64,000 nucleotides of DNA, from assembly GCF_000308555.1 (NCBI RefSeq), contig NZ_BAFY01000129.1, forward strand, positions 1 through 64,000. Direction: 5' to 3'. Under the pieces are notes generated by a model that ran no database searches, was not told where the DNA came from, and saw only the letters and a program-made list of their open reading frames with translations. The stretch is from Nocardia cyriacigeorgica NBRC 100375. Its GTDB lineage: Bacteria > Actinomycetota > Actinomycetes > Mycobacteriales > Mycobacteriaceae. This document shows positions 35,203 through 44,516 of this stretch, one piece after another (the stretch's first letter is position 1; each line of letters starts with the position of its first letter). The translations under genes were made by a program, and so were the position numbers.

Positions 35203-36264
35203 TCACACCGCGCGCCGCGACAGCGATTCCGCGACCGTCTTCGCGGTGATCGCGCGGGTGCGCCACAACTGTGCCTCGGTGGTGGCGCCGCGCCGTTCCA
35301 GCAGTTCGGCCAGCCCGGCCATCGCCCGCACGCCCCGCTGCTCGGCCGCGATGCGCCAGCAGCGTTCGGCCTCGTCGAATTCGCCCTGCCGGAACCGCAC
35401 CACACCGAGGTCGTAGGCCGCCGCACCGTGCCCGCCTGCCGCCGCCTGCGACCACAGCTCGCATGCCTGCTCCTCCTCACCCCGGGCGAACATCGCGACT
35501 CCGAGGTCGTAGAGCGCGCTGCGATAGTCGCGCTGGCCGGCCGCGCCGGGTTCGTTCGGCGCGGGTCCGGTATCGGCGGGGCTCTCGGACGGTCGGTCGA
35601 GCGGTGCGGCTGTGCTTCCGGTGCGTGCCGCGCGTGGCTCCGGACGCAGCGAGCCCGAGGCAGTCGACGGGTGGCGCGGTTCGCCGGTGCGCACAGTGCG
35701 TGCCGGCCCTGCGCCCACCGCGGGCATCGGGGTGGTGTCGGCCGGCGCGGCGCTCACCTCCACTACCAGATCGCCGAAATGCGGCGGCCCTGCCCCCAAA
35801 CTGCACCACAGCACGATGCGTCCGCCCGCCGCGCGCTCGACGACGATGCCGTAGTTGCCCGACCAGGACCGGGCGGTCCCGTCGGCGTCGCGCCACACCG
35901 GAGTCAGTGAGTACAGGGCCCCACGGCCGGCGGCCGACAATTCGACGGTGATGCCGCGTTCGAGGGCGTCGCGCCAGACGTCGACCCCCGCCAGCCTGCG
36001 CCGGTCGACCCCGACATAGCCGTCGACCATCGACAGCCCCATGCCGAGCCCGCGCAACCCCGGCGGCGGCGTCGCCGACAGCAAGCTCAGTGTCAGGTTG
36101 GTGGCCGAACCGGTGAGCTGTTCGGTGTACATCGGATACACCATGCTGCCGTGCCAGCTGATCGGGTCGGCACTGCGGTAGCGGGCGGCCAGCGGTAGTT
36201 CGGGCCCGGCCAGGGACGGTGTGCCGGTCGCCGGTGCGACCGTGGACGTAACCGGTTCGATCAT
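35203..36264 (-). CDS. Protein with unknown N-terminal domain and Sel1/TPR-like repeats
   Basis: A 353-residue protein in three parts. Residues about 20-175 form an unrecognised, Trp- and Gly-containing domain (ISWHGSMVYPMYTEQLTG, WSGNYGIVVERAAGGRIVLW). Residues about 180-250 are a Pro/Ala/Arg-rich linker. The C-terminus has two to three Sel1-like repeats (ALYDLGVAMFARGEEEQACE, AAYDLGVVRFRQGEFDEAER). ATG 36264 was preferred to the frame start at 36297. It lies directly downstream of the Ser/Thr kinase gene on the same strand, so it may be a kinase partner or substrate. Confidence 0.65.
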   Translation of the reverse strand: MIEPVTSTVAPATGTPSLAGPELPLAARYRSADPISWHGSMVYPMYTEQLTGSATNLTLSLLSATPPPGLRGLGMGLSMVDGYVGVDRRRLAGVDVWRDALERGITVELSAAGRGALYSLTPVWRDADGTARSWSGNYGIVVERAAGGRIVLWCSLGAGPPHFGDLVVEVSAAPADTTPMPAVGAGPARTVRTGEPRHPSTASGSLRPEPRAARTGSTAAPLDRPSESPADTGPAPNEPGAAGQRDYRSALYDLGVAMFARGEEEQACELWSQAAAGGHGAAAYDLGVVRFRQGEFDEAERCWRIAAEQRGVRAMAGLAELLERRGATTEAQLWRTRAITAKTVAESLSRRAV

Positions 36265-36358
36265 GTCTAGCCCCGCCTTTCCCCGATACCCGATCACCGC
36301 GATCGACCCCGCGCGGCGGCTATACCGTACTCGCCGTCGCGTGCGATTTCGCGGCGTT

Positions 36359-38608
36359 TCAGTGCGTGACGATGCGTTCGAGTGCCGCCAGATCCCGCTC
36401 CAGCATCCGGAACAACCAGTACACGCCGACGAAGGCCAGCGCCCCGCCGAAACACAGCACCCGTAGCGGCACGATCACCGAGTCGATGTCGGCCGACGGG
36501 ATGAAGGTCACCCCCGCCGCACCGAGCAACGGCACCGCGGCGGCGACGGTCAGGAAATAGGTGCTGCGCCGGTCCAGCGCGCGCAACTGCCTGCTGTCGT
36601 CGGCGCCGAGCCCGCCCAGCGGAAGAAACGCCGGATACAGGCAGCGCACCGCGTAGAAACTCACCAGGAAATACGGGTACGCCATGGCGATCGCGCCGCA
36701 GACGATCTGGGTCAGGAAGAAGTGCGCCGACGATTCGGCGCTGATCTGGCTGCCGGACAGCTGCACCGACACCGGCACCGCGACACCGGTGATCACCCAC
36801 AGCACGAAGCAGGTGAGCACATTGCGACTGGCCAGTTGCAGTGTGTCGGAGCGGGCACGTGCCAGTGTGGCCGCGTCATAGGCCTTGCCGTGGCGCAACC
36901 CGTACATGATCAGCCACAGATGCATCACAAGCGCGATGGTCACGATCGCGCCGATCAGGAAGCCAACACCGTAGCTGGTCCAGGCGACCCGGTCGAAGGT
37001 CCGTTGCGCGTCGGCGTCGAGCTTGCTGATGATCAGCGTGCGGTTGTGGTTGTAGCTGTAGAGGATCGCCAGCAGGTTGGGCACCGCGATGGCCAGGGCC
37101 ATGATCGGATGCACCCAACCGCGGGCCCGCAGCCGCGCGCTGCCCGGCGGCGGGTCCACCAGATCGCGGGCCCGGGCGTCCAGGCACACCTGCAACTGCT
37201 GGGCCATATCGGCCCCGCGCTCCCAGCGTTTGGCCGGATCCGGGTCCAGTGCCCGCACCAGGGCGCGTCGCAGGGCGGCGGGGGTGCCGGGCGGGAGATC
37301 GGCGTAGGGCAGGTCGTCGGGGCTGTGCGCGCGCCGGTCCAGCATGGAGTCGAGGGCGGTGCGATCGCCGCCGGTGGCGTTCTCGTCGCCGAAGGGTTTG
37401 CGTCCGGTGAGCAATTCCCACAGCACCACGGCCAGCGAGTACAGGTCGCTGCGGGTGTCCAGGTCGGCCGCGGCGGTGGGCCGGTCCGGATGCACCACCG
37501 ACAACTGTTCGGGCGACATATAGGCCAGCGAACCGCCGAAGTAGGCGACCGGACTGTCACCGGAGACGCTGCCGCTGAAGCTGATATTGAAATCGGCCAG
37601 TTTCGGTACACCCTCGGCGGTGAGCAGCACATTGGCCGGTTTGACGTCGCGGTGCAGCACGCCCACCCCGCCCGCGTAGTCCAGCGCCTGAGCGAGCCTG
37701 CGGCCCAGCCACGCCACCGTTTCCGGCCAGGACAACTTCGCCAGTTCGGCGCGCACCGGCGATTCGGCGGGCTGGATCTCGCCTTTGCCCGCCAGTACGG
37801 AGTCGATGACGTCGAGCAGCAGTTGCCCGTTGCGCCGCACCGCCGGTGTGTCGCGCACTCGTTCGAGCACCGTGAGCAGGGTGCCTCCGGGCACGTACTG
37901 CATGTACAGCAGCCGCAAGCCCGGCCCGTCGATCACGCGCTGATCGAAGACGCGCACGATGTAGTCGTGGTCGAGCTGGGCCAGCGTCTGCGGTTCGGTG
38001 CCCTTGTCGCGGGAGATCTTCACCGCCACCAGCCGCTGCATGGACCGCTGCCTGGCCAGGAAGACGCGGGCGAACGCGCCGCGCCCGAGGCTGGTCATCA
38101 GATCGAAGTCGTCGATGCGCTGACCGACCTCGAGCTCATCCAGATTCGCCGGTTCGGCTCGTCCGCCGAGCAGGGTGCTGTGATAGTCCTCGGTGGTCAG
38201 CAGTTGCGAGAGTTGTTCGGCCTGTTCGGGATAGGCGGCGGTGTACTCGTCGACGTCGACGGAGCTGCCCGAACGCCTGCGGATGTGGAACTCTTCGTAG
38301 ATCAGGTCCGGCGGCAGCGGCCAGGTGCGCAGCTCGGGTAGTTCGTCGACGTATTCGGCCAGCCGTTTCGGGGCGGTGCCGCGCTGCCAGCGGTTGGCCA
38401 GATCGATCTTGATCAGTTCGATCAGCGAGACCCGCCGGATCGCCGGCGCATCGGGAAGATAGCTGCGCAGCTCCGGCGGGCTGTCGCCTTCCTGCCACGC
38501 TTGGGCGAATCGTTCGACGACCTCGGCGACCTGGTTGCCACGCGATGTCTCCGGCGACCGGTCGGGCTGGACGGTCACCCCGGAGGCAGGCGGGGCGGAG
38601 TGCGCCAT
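36359..38608 (-). CDS. Membrane Ser/Thr protein kinase with an N-terminal helical extension
   Basis: A 749-residue kinase. Residues 30-140 resemble the extension seen on many planctomycete kinases (VERFAQAWQEGDSPPELRSY, EEFHIRRRSG). The kinase domain follows: glycine loop LGRGAFARV at 174-182, Lys197 in VAVK, HRD at 319-321 with DVKPANVLL, and DFN (339-341) in place of DFG, then MSPEQ. From about residue 490 there are about six membrane helices and no extracellular PASTA domain. The Gly-to-Asn change may alter activation-loop behaviour. Its ligand is unknown; the next downstream gene encodes a Sel1-repeat protein. Confidence 0.85.
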   Translation of the reverse strand: MAHSAPPASGVTVQPDRSPETSRGNQVAEVVERFAQAWQEGDSPPELRSYLPDAPAIRRVSLIELIKIDLANRWQRGTAPKRLAEYVDELPELRTWPLPPDLIYEEFHIRRRSGSSVDVDEYTAAYPEQAEQLSQLLTTEDYHSTLLGGRAEPANLDELEVGQRIDDFDLMTSLGRGAFARVFLARQRSMQRLVAVKISRDKGTEPQTLAQLDHDYIVRVFDQRVIDGPGLRLLYMQYVPGGTLLTVLERVRDTPAVRRNGQLLLDVIDSVLAGKGEIQPAESPVRAELAKLSWPETVAWLGRRLAQALDYAGGVGVLHRDVKPANVLLTAEGVPKLADFNISFSGSVSGDSPVAYFGGSLAYMSPEQLSVVHPDRPTAAADLDTRSDLYSLAVVLWELLTGRKPFGDENATGGDRTALDSMLDRRAHSPDDLPYADLPPGTPAALRRALVRALDPDPAKRWERGADMAQQLQVCLDARARDLVDPPPGSARLRARGWVHPIMALAIAVPNLLAILYSYNHNRTLIISKLDADAQRTFDRVAWTSYGVGFLIGAIVTIALVMHLWLIMYGLRHGKAYDAATLARARSDTLQLASRNVLTCFVLWVITGVAVPVSVQLSGSQISAESSAHFFLTQIVCGAIAMAYPYFLVSFYAVRCLYPAFLPLGGLGADDSRQLRALDRRSTYFLTVAAAVPLLGAAGVTFIPSADIDSVIVPLRVLCFGGALAFVGVYWLFRMLERDLAALERIVTH

Positions 38609-38678
38609 GTGCGCATCGTAACGCCGTCAGCAGTGCTGCGTCGGCTTCTTTCCTGGTCGCGTCGCGGGGTCGCCGGCG

Positions 38679-39128
38679 TCAGCCGAAGAGCTCGAGCAGC
38701 TCGGTCTTGCCGAACATGGTGGCGGCCTCACGTGCCGAGGGAGTTCCGGCGTCCGGGTCGGCGCCGGCGGCCAGCAGATCGCGCACGATCTCGGTCTCGC
38801 CCTTGAACACCACCCCGGCCAGCGGGGTCTGGCCGCGGTCGTTGGCCCGGTCGGGGTCGGCGCCGCGCGCCAGCAGCACTCCGACCGCGTCTCGGTGCCC
38901 GTGGTAGGCGGCCAGCATCAGCAGGGTGTCGCCGCGCTCGTTGGTGAGGTTCACCGGCACACCCGCGTCGAGATAGGCGGCCAGCTGATCGGCGGCGCCG
39001 GAGCGCGCCAGGGCGAACACGGCGGTGGCCAGGTCGACCAGTTCGGGGTCGATCGCGGGGTCGCCGGAATCGGGGGCAGGGCCGTTGTCCGCAGTCACCG
39101 CTCCATTACTACCAGCCGCATCGGACAC
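38679..39128 (-). CDS. Ankyrin-repeat protein
   Basis: A 149-residue protein with about three ankyrin repeats: VPVNLTNERGDTLLMLAAYH, ADPDRANDRGQTPLAGVVFK and ADPDAGTPSAREAATMFGK. The N-terminal 30 residues are low-complexity Asp/Pro/Gly. It is cytoplasmic, with no signal sequence. Repeats of this sort mediate protein contacts; in actinobacteria such short ankyrin proteins are often near catalase or kinase genes. Here it stands upstream of the kinase on the same strand, 70 nt away. Confidence 0.8.
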   Translation of the reverse strand: MSDAAGSNGAVTADNGPAPDSGDPAIDPELVDLATAVFALARSGAADQLAAYLDAGVPVNLTNERGDTLLMLAAYHGHRDAVGVLLARGADPDRANDRGQTPLAGVVFKGETEIVRDLLAAGADPDAGTPSAREAATMFGKTELLELFG

Positions 39129-39179
39129 GTCCGGACAGGTCGGCGACCTTCGGCGCGGGACCGGAGTCCGCTACACGCG

Positions 39180-39290
39180 TCACTGGATGATCGCGCAGCC
39201 CTCGCCGGCGGAAATCGAGCAGATCAGCCAGGACAGTGCCATCAGGATGGCGTTGATCGGGTTGGACGGGACGACGGTCGGGTGAACCAT
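39180..39290 (-). CDS. Possible 36-residue hydrophobic peptide
   Basis: A 36-codon frame on the minus strand with GAGAGG about 6 nt before ATG 39290. It starts MVHPTVVPSNP, continues with a hydrophobic helix (INAILMALSWLIC) and ends SISAGEGCAIIQ. The clean separation of a Pro-containing start, one helix and a small-residue tail with two Cys is unlike out-of-frame GC-rich translation. It may be a small membrane peptide or a precursor of a modified peptide. No modification enzyme is adjacent. Confidence 0.4.
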   Translation of the reverse strand: MVHPTVVPSNPINAILMALSWLICSISAGEGCAIIQ

Positions 39291-39491
39291 GACAGAACCT
39301 CTCATGTGTCGGCGCGCGTTGACGTGACCCCCACCGACTACAGCGCGCGGGTTCGGGCGCCCGTTACACCGGCGGCCGGGGCGCCGACGGCCGAGTGGTC
39401 GCGCCCATTCGCGCACGGGTCGTTACCCGGATCTGCGGGTGCGCAGCGGTCATACTGAGCGCAAAGCCCTGTCGGGTAGATGGGAGTGGCC

Positions 39492-39716
39492 GTGAATTCC
39501 ACCGAGAAGCGCTCGATCCTGCAGCGAGTATCGCCCACCCAATGGCTGGCGCTGGTGCTGACGATCCTGGCCGTCATCTTCATCCTGCAGAACCGCGGCA
39601 AGGTGTCGATCGACATTCTGGCCATCACCATCACCTCACCCATGTGGGTGGCGCTACTGGCGATCTTCGTGGTCGGCTGGGCCGCCGGCGTGCTCACCAT
39701 GCGCCGTCGCCGCTGA
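39492..39716 (+). CDS. LapA-like (DUF1049) small membrane protein
   Basis: A 74-residue protein with two membrane helices at about 17-33 and 50-68, and a basic end MRRRR. The pattern of WLALVLTILAVIFILQNRG, then VSIDILAITITSPMWVALL and GWAAGVL is typical of the lipopolysaccharide assembly protein A-like domain; in actinobacteria, which lack LPS, the role is unknown. GTG 39492 has GGGAG 5 nt upstream; ATG 39480 is an alternative. Confidence 0.75.
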   Translation: MNSTEKRSILQRVSPTQWLALVLTILAVIFILQNRGKVSIDILAITITSPMWVALLAIFVVGWAAGVLTMRRRR

Positions 39717-39939
39717 AGCAGGGCAGGACCTCTCGCCGATCGAGTGGCCCGGTGTCGCTGTGCGTCGATGACCCCACCGTGTTCGCCGGGCGACGCGGCC
39801 GTGGCGCCGCGCCGGGCACGCACAGTGCCGACATGACGGCGGCGAGCGCCGATGAGCGCATCTTGCGCGCCGATCTGAACCATACTGTGGTCGAACTGTC
39901 GACGGGCGTCGACTCCGGTGTGGCTGAACGAGGTGCGCA

Positions 39940-41637
39940 GTGGCGACGACAACGACCCCGGCGAGGCAGACCGCTGCGGACTCCGACGAGCAGGAAGGCC
40001 CGAAGCGCAGGCGCGGGTGGGTGCGGCTCGAGTTCGGTGGACTGGTTGGCGCACTGGTACTGATCTGGCTGTCGCTGACGCCCTCGCTGCTGCCGCGCGA
40101 CGCGCTGTTCCAGGGTGTGGTGACCGGCGCTGCCGCCGCTATCGGCTACGGGCTCGGCGTGCTGGTGGCGGCGATCATCCGCTGGATGCTGCATCGCGAG
40201 CAGCCGCGGCCCACCCGGGCGGTGACCTGGTGGATGCTGGCGGGGATCGGGGTGGCAGGCACGGTGCTCATGCTGATCTGGTTCGCGGGCTGGCAGGACG
40301 AATTACGGACCCTCATGGGAGTTTCCGGGCTGTCGATCTGGTCGTACCCGATCATTCTCGTGGTCGCGGTGGTGGTGTTCGCCATCCTGGTCGCGCTGGT
40401 GCGTGCCGTCATCGCGGTGACGAGGTGGGTGGCGGGGCTGCTGACCAAGGTGCTGCCCGCCCGCGTCGCCGTGGTGGCCGGCGGCGTGCTGGTGGCTGTC
40501 GCGCTGGTGGCCGTGCTCGACGGCGTGGTGGCCAACGGTGCGATGTCGGTGCTCAACAACACCTTTGCCGCCGTCAACCAAGAGACCGACGCCGACAACC
40601 CGGCGCCCGCCGTGCCCGAACGCTCCGGCGGCCCTGGCTCGCTGGTGACCTGGGATTCCCTCGGCAGGCAGGGCCGCATCTTCGTCGGCAACGGGCCGAC
40701 CGTCGAGCAGCTCGCGGAGTTCAACGGCCGCCCGGCGATGATGCCGATCCGTGCCTACACCGGGCTGGCCTCGGCCGAGACCGTGCGGGCCGAGGCGGAA
40801 TTGGCGGTGGCCGAACTCGACCGCGCCGGCGGCTTCGACCGCGCCGTCATCGGTGTCGCGACGACGACCGGCACCGGCTGGATCAACCAGTCCACCGCCT
40901 CGGCGCTGGAATATCTGTACAACGGCGACACCGCCCTGGTGAGCATGCAGTACTCGTACCTGCCGAGCTGGCTGTCGTTCCTGGTGGATCAGGAACGCGC
41001 CCGTCAGGCCGGGCAGGCGCTGTTCGAGGCGGTCTACGCGCGATGGTCGGCCATGCCCGAGGACGCGCGCCCGAAGCTGGTGGTGTTCGGCGAGAGCCTC
41101 GGCTCCTTCGGCGGTGAAGCGGCGTTCTCCGGGATCCAGGATCTGACCGCGCGCACCGATGGCGCCCTGTTCGTCGGGCCGACCAGCAACAACGTCGTGT
41201 GGGCAGACGTCACCGCGCGCCGCGATCCCGGCACGCCGCAGGTGCTGCCCATCTTCCAGGACGGCCGCACGGTGCGGTTTGTCGCCCGGCCCGCCGACCT
41301 GGAGCGGCCTTCCCCGGATTGGCCGGGTCCGCGGGTGGTGTATCTGCAGCACGGCTCCGACCCGATCACCTGGTGGACGCCCGGACTCGCCCTGCACGAA
41401 CCGGATTGGTTGCGTGAACCCCGCGCCGACGACGTCCTCGACCGCACCCGCTGGATTCCGATCGTCACCTTCCTTCAGGTGTCGGCCGATATGGCGGTCT
41501 CCACCAACGTCCCCGACGGGTACGGCCACACCTTCCACGCCGCCATCGCCGACTCGTGGGCGGCGATCCTGCAACCGCCGGACTGGACACCGGCCGACAC
41601 CGAACGCCTGCGGGCGGTGCTGACCGGCGGCAACTGA
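39940..41637 (+). CDS. Membrane alpha/beta-hydrolase-like protein (Abhydrolase_9 type)
   Basis: A 565-residue protein. The N-terminal 210 residues hold about five membrane helices (GGLVGALVLIWLSLTPSLLP, WWMLAGIGVAGTVLMLIWF, YPIILVVAVVVFAILVALV). The rest is an alpha/beta-hydrolase domain with the nucleophile elbow GESLGSFGGE and VYLQHGSDPITWW towards the acid/His part, plus YGHTFHAAIADSW at the end. I associate this layout with the actinobacterial Abhydrolase_9 family. The substrate is unknown; envelope lipid metabolism is possible. Confidence 0.75.
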   Translation: MATTTTPARQTAADSDEQEGPKRRRGWVRLEFGGLVGALVLIWLSLTPSLLPRDALFQGVVTGAAAAIGYGLGVLVAAIIRWMLHREQPRPTRAVTWWMLAGIGVAGTVLMLIWFAGWQDELRTLMGVSGLSIWSYPIILVVAVVVFAILVALVRAVIAVTRWVAGLLTKVLPARVAVVAGGVLVAVALVAVLDGVVANGAMSVLNNTFAAVNQETDADNPAPAVPERSGGPGSLVTWDSLGRQGRIFVGNGPTVEQLAEFNGRPAMMPIRAYTGLASAETVRAEAELAVAELDRAGGFDRAVIGVATTTGTGWINQSTASALEYLYNGDTALVSMQYSYLPSWLSFLVDQERARQAGQALFEAVYARWSAMPEDARPKLVVFGESLGSFGGEAAFSGIQDLTARTDGALFVGPTSNNVVWADVTARRDPGTPQVLPIFQDGRTVRFVARPADLERPSPDWPGPRVVYLQHGSDPITWWTPGLALHEPDWLREPRADDVLDRTRWIPIVTFLQVSADMAVSTNVPDGYGHTFHAAIADSWAAILQPPDWTPADTERLRAVLTGGN

Positions 41638-41649
41638 CAGCCGCGCCGG

Positions 41650-41865
41650 TTACGGCGCGTACCGGAGGTTGCCCGCGATCTGCGCGCTCTCCTCGATCAG
41701 GTCGTCGCATTCCTCTTCCAGCGCGGCACCGGCATCGGCGTCGGAGATCGGCTCGGGCACCTTCCTGTAGTGCCCGCCGCCGACGACGAATGTTCGCCCG
41801 ATGTCATCGCCGGCTTCACCGCACGGGTGAGTGGCCGTCGATCTGGCACCCCCACCATGAACCAT
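41650..41865 (-). CDS. Small acidic hypothetical protein
   Basis: A 71-codon frame whose C-terminal part looks like real protein: FVVGGGHYRKVPEPISDADA followed by an acidic helix with EEECDDLIEESAQIAGN. The N-terminal 20 residues from ATG 41865 are less convincing and overlap the divergent PhoD start by 2 nt. No ribosome binding site is clear, so the true start may lie inside. Function is unknown. Confidence 0.4.
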   Translation of the reverse strand: MVHGGGARSTATHPCGEAGDDIGRTFVVGGGHYRKVPEPISDADAGAALEEECDDLIEESAQIAGNLRYAP

Positions 41866-43525
41866 GGGCCTGTCGCGTCGGCAGCTGTTGCGGTTCGGTG
41901 GCGTGGCGTCGGCCGCCGCGCTTGCGGGAAGTTGCGCGGTCTCCGGCGCCCGGTTCCGGGCTCCACGCTGGACCGGCGACCCCTTCACCCTCGGCGTCGC
42001 TTCGGGCGAGCCGACCTCCGACGGGGTGGTGCTGTGGACTCGGCTGGCACCGGATCCGTTCGCCCCCGACGGCCACGGCGGCATGCCGGCGCGTCCGGTG
42101 ACCGTCGACTTCGAGATCGCCGGAGACGAGCATTTCCGGCAGGTGGTGCGGCGCGGCTCGGTGGTGGCCGATCGCGCGCTCGGCCACAGCGTGCATCCCG
42201 AAATCGGTGGTCTGGAACCGCAGCGCTGGTACTACTACCGCTTCCGCGCGGGTTCGGCGCTGTCGCCGGTGGGGCGGACCCGCACCGCGCCACGCCCCGG
42301 AACGGGGTCACGGCTGCGTTTCGCCTACGCCTCCTGCCAGGCCTGGAACGACGGCCACTACACCGCCTACCGGCACCTGGCCGATGAAGACCTCGATCTG
42401 GTGGTGCACCTGGGCGATTACATCTACGAATATCCGCTGACGGGCCGTCGTCGCGGCGTTCGGGTGCCCTCGCCGCTGCGCCACGAGGCTCGCGATCTGA
42501 CCGGCTACCGATTGCATTACGCATGGTTCAAATCCGAGGAGCCGCTGCGCCGGGCCCATGCGGCTTTCCCGTGGCTGGTCACCATGGACGATCACGAGGT
42601 CGACGATGACTGGGCCGCCGACGCCGCCGCGTCGGCGATCGATCTCGACGCACTGCGGGCAGTGTTCCTGCGCCGTCGCGCGGCCGCTTTCCAGGCGATG
42701 TACGAACATCAGCCGCTGCGATTGGCGCAGCTACCGTCGGGACCGAACATGCGTCTGCACCGGCGCTACCGCTTCGGTGACCTCGCCGAGATCACCCTGC
42801 TCGACACTCGCCAATACCGCACCCGGCAGGCCTGCGGTGGTGAGATCGTCAGCGACTGCGCGCAGGCGCCCGGTGTCGACCGCACCATTCTCGGTGGCGC
42901 GCAACGGCAGTGGTTGCTGGACGGATTCGCGCATTCGCCCGCTCGCTGGCAGATACTCGGCAACCAGGTGGTGCTGGGCCGGACCGACCACGATCCCGGT
43001 CCCGGGGTGGCGATCTCCACCGACGCGTGGGACGGGTACGCGAGCGAACGCGCGGCGATACTCGGTGCCGCCGCCGACCGCTCGGTACGCAACCTGGTGG
43101 TGCTCACCGGCGACCGGCACGAGAACTACGCCGCCGACCTGCGACGCGACGTGGGAGACAGCGAATCCGCGGTGGTGGCAGCCGAATTCACCGGAACCTC
43201 GATCTCGAGCGGTGGCGACGGCGTCGACCTGCCCGCCCGCGGCCGCGATCTGCTGGCGGCCAACCCGGATCTGAAGTTCTACAACAGTCAACGCGGCTAT
43301 GTACGGGTGGAGGTGGATGAGCGGGTGTGGCGCACGGATTTCCGCGTCGTGCCCTATGTCGAACGTCCTGGCGCGCCTGTCCACACCAGGGCGAGTTTCG
43401 TGGTGCAGGACGGGGTTCCGGGAGCGGTAGAGGCGTCGCGGTGGGAACGGCCCGCAACGGCCGAGCCCACAATTCGCGTCGAGCACGCCGCCGCGGCGCC
43501 GATCGACCCGGGCGACAATCGGTGA
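41864..43525 (+). CDS. phoD: PhoD-type alkaline phosphatase, Tat-exported
   Basis: A 553-residue phosphodiesterase/phosphomonoesterase. The N-terminus carries a twin-arginine signal (LSRRQLLRFGGVASAAALAG, with a Cys that could also be a lipid site). Metal-binding motifs of PhoD are present: HLGDYIYEY, the dense MDDHEVDDDW, and VLTGDRHENYAADL, with an N-terminal beta domain (DPFTLGVASGEPTSDGVVLW). It would release phosphate from organic esters outside the membrane, requiring Fe3+ and Ca2+ in known members. No Pho box was identified. Confidence 0.88.
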   Translation: MGLSRRQLLRFGGVASAAALAGSCAVSGARFRAPRWTGDPFTLGVASGEPTSDGVVLWTRLAPDPFAPDGHGGMPARPVTVDFEIAGDEHFRQVVRRGSVVADRALGHSVHPEIGGLEPQRWYYYRFRAGSALSPVGRTRTAPRPGTGSRLRFAYASCQAWNDGHYTAYRHLADEDLDLVVHLGDYIYEYPLTGRRRGVRVPSPLRHEARDLTGYRLHYAWFKSEEPLRRAHAAFPWLVTMDDHEVDDDWAADAAASAIDLDALRAVFLRRRAAAFQAMYEHQPLRLAQLPSGPNMRLHRRYRFGDLAEITLLDTRQYRTRQACGGEIVSDCAQAPGVDRTILGGAQRQWLLDGFAHSPARWQILGNQVVLGRTDHDPGPGVAISTDAWDGYASERAAILGAAADRSVRNLVVLTGDRHENYAADLRRDVGDSESAVVAAEFTGTSISSGGDGVDLPARGRDLLAANPDLKFYNSQRGYVRVEVDERVWRTDFRVVPYVERPGAPVHTRASFVVQDGVPGAVEASRWERPATAEPTIRVEHAAAAPIDPGDNR

Positions 43526-43678
43526 TCACCGCGATCGGCGCCGGCGGCGGTCGGTCCGCGCGACCATGTCGACACCGACGACACCAGCAGCTTCGGCTGT
43601 CGCCGGATGCGATGCCGCGACCGCGGTCTGCCGACTGATCACACGGCCCGCCGCACCCGCTCACGATGTGGAAACGGC

Positions 43679-44449
43679 TCAGAGCCGCAAGGTATCCAGC
43701 GCCGCCTGATGCAGTGCCTGCCCGTAACCGGGCCCGTACCCGGCCGCATGGACGGCCAGCGGATGCAGCTGATGCAACGGCACCCTGGCCCGCCACCCCT
43801 CCGCCGGCCGATGCCGCGACTGGTAGCCCTCGATGATCTGCTCGAAGTACGGGCACCCGAACAGCGCCAGCATCGCCAGATCGGTTTCCCGGTGCCCGCC
43901 GTGCGCGGCGGGATCGATCAGCACGGCCTGCTCGCCGGTCCACACCACATTGCCGTTCCACAGGTCGCCGTGGATTCGCGAGGGTGGCTCGCCGTCGTCG
44001 AAGCGTCCATCGGCCACCACGGCGCAGGCCCGCTCGATGACGGTGCGCTGAGCGTGGTCCACACTGCCCGCGTCATAGGCGATGGCCAGGAACGGCAGCA
44101 CCCGCTCGGTGACGTAGAACTCGCCCCAGCGGCCGTGCTCGACACTGCTCATCGGCCGCTTGCCGATGAAGATCTGACCGGTGAAACCGGCGGGCGGACA
44201 ACCGAATCCCGCGCCGTTGGTACCCGCGTCATGCATTCGCGCCAACGCCTCGCCGAGCCGGAAGCCGCAACCGGCCGAGGCCCGGCCGTGCGGTAGTCGC
44301 GCCAACTCGATGTGCCCGCTGTCCACCGAGAGCACCTCGACCACCGGTGCTCCGGCGGCACCGAGCCAACGCAGCCCCGCCGCCTCGGCCGGATAGAAGT
44401 CCGGATGCGTCCCGGTGTCGGCCTTCCGAAAGGTGGTCACGATTGCCAC
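43679..44449 (-). CDS. Fructosamine kinase-family protein
   Basis: A 256-residue kinase of the fructosamine-3-kinase family, which phosphorylates sugar amines formed by glycation and so drives deglycation. The catalytic loop RIHGDLWNGNVVW and the metal motif LIDPAAHGGHRETDLAML match the family exactly. FYPAEAAGLRWL replaces the nucleotide-lobe Glu region. GTG 44449 or 44440 is the likely start. Confidence 0.88.
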   Translation of the reverse strand: MAIVTTFRKADTGTHPDFYPAEAAGLRWLGAAGAPVVEVLSVDSGHIELARLPHGRASAGCGFRLGEALARMHDAGTNGAGFGCPPAGFTGQIFIGKRPMSSVEHGRWGEFYVTERVLPFLAIAYDAGSVDHAQRTVIERACAVVADGRFDDGEPPSRIHGDLWNGNVVWTGEQAVLIDPAAHGGHRETDLAMLALFGCPYFEQIIEGYQSRHRPAEGWRARVPLHQLHPLAVHAAGYGPGYGQALHQAALDTLRL

Positions 44450-44516
44450 CGTACGACCGGATGACCGGCTGTCGGAAACGCCCTCCCGCCAACCAAGCAC
44501 TTGCTAGACTCGCCCG

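Noticed and set aside
36722-38341. 539-codon ORF antisense to the Ser/Thr kinase
   Set aside because: Antisense of a clear kinase gene; composition typical of a shadow frame.
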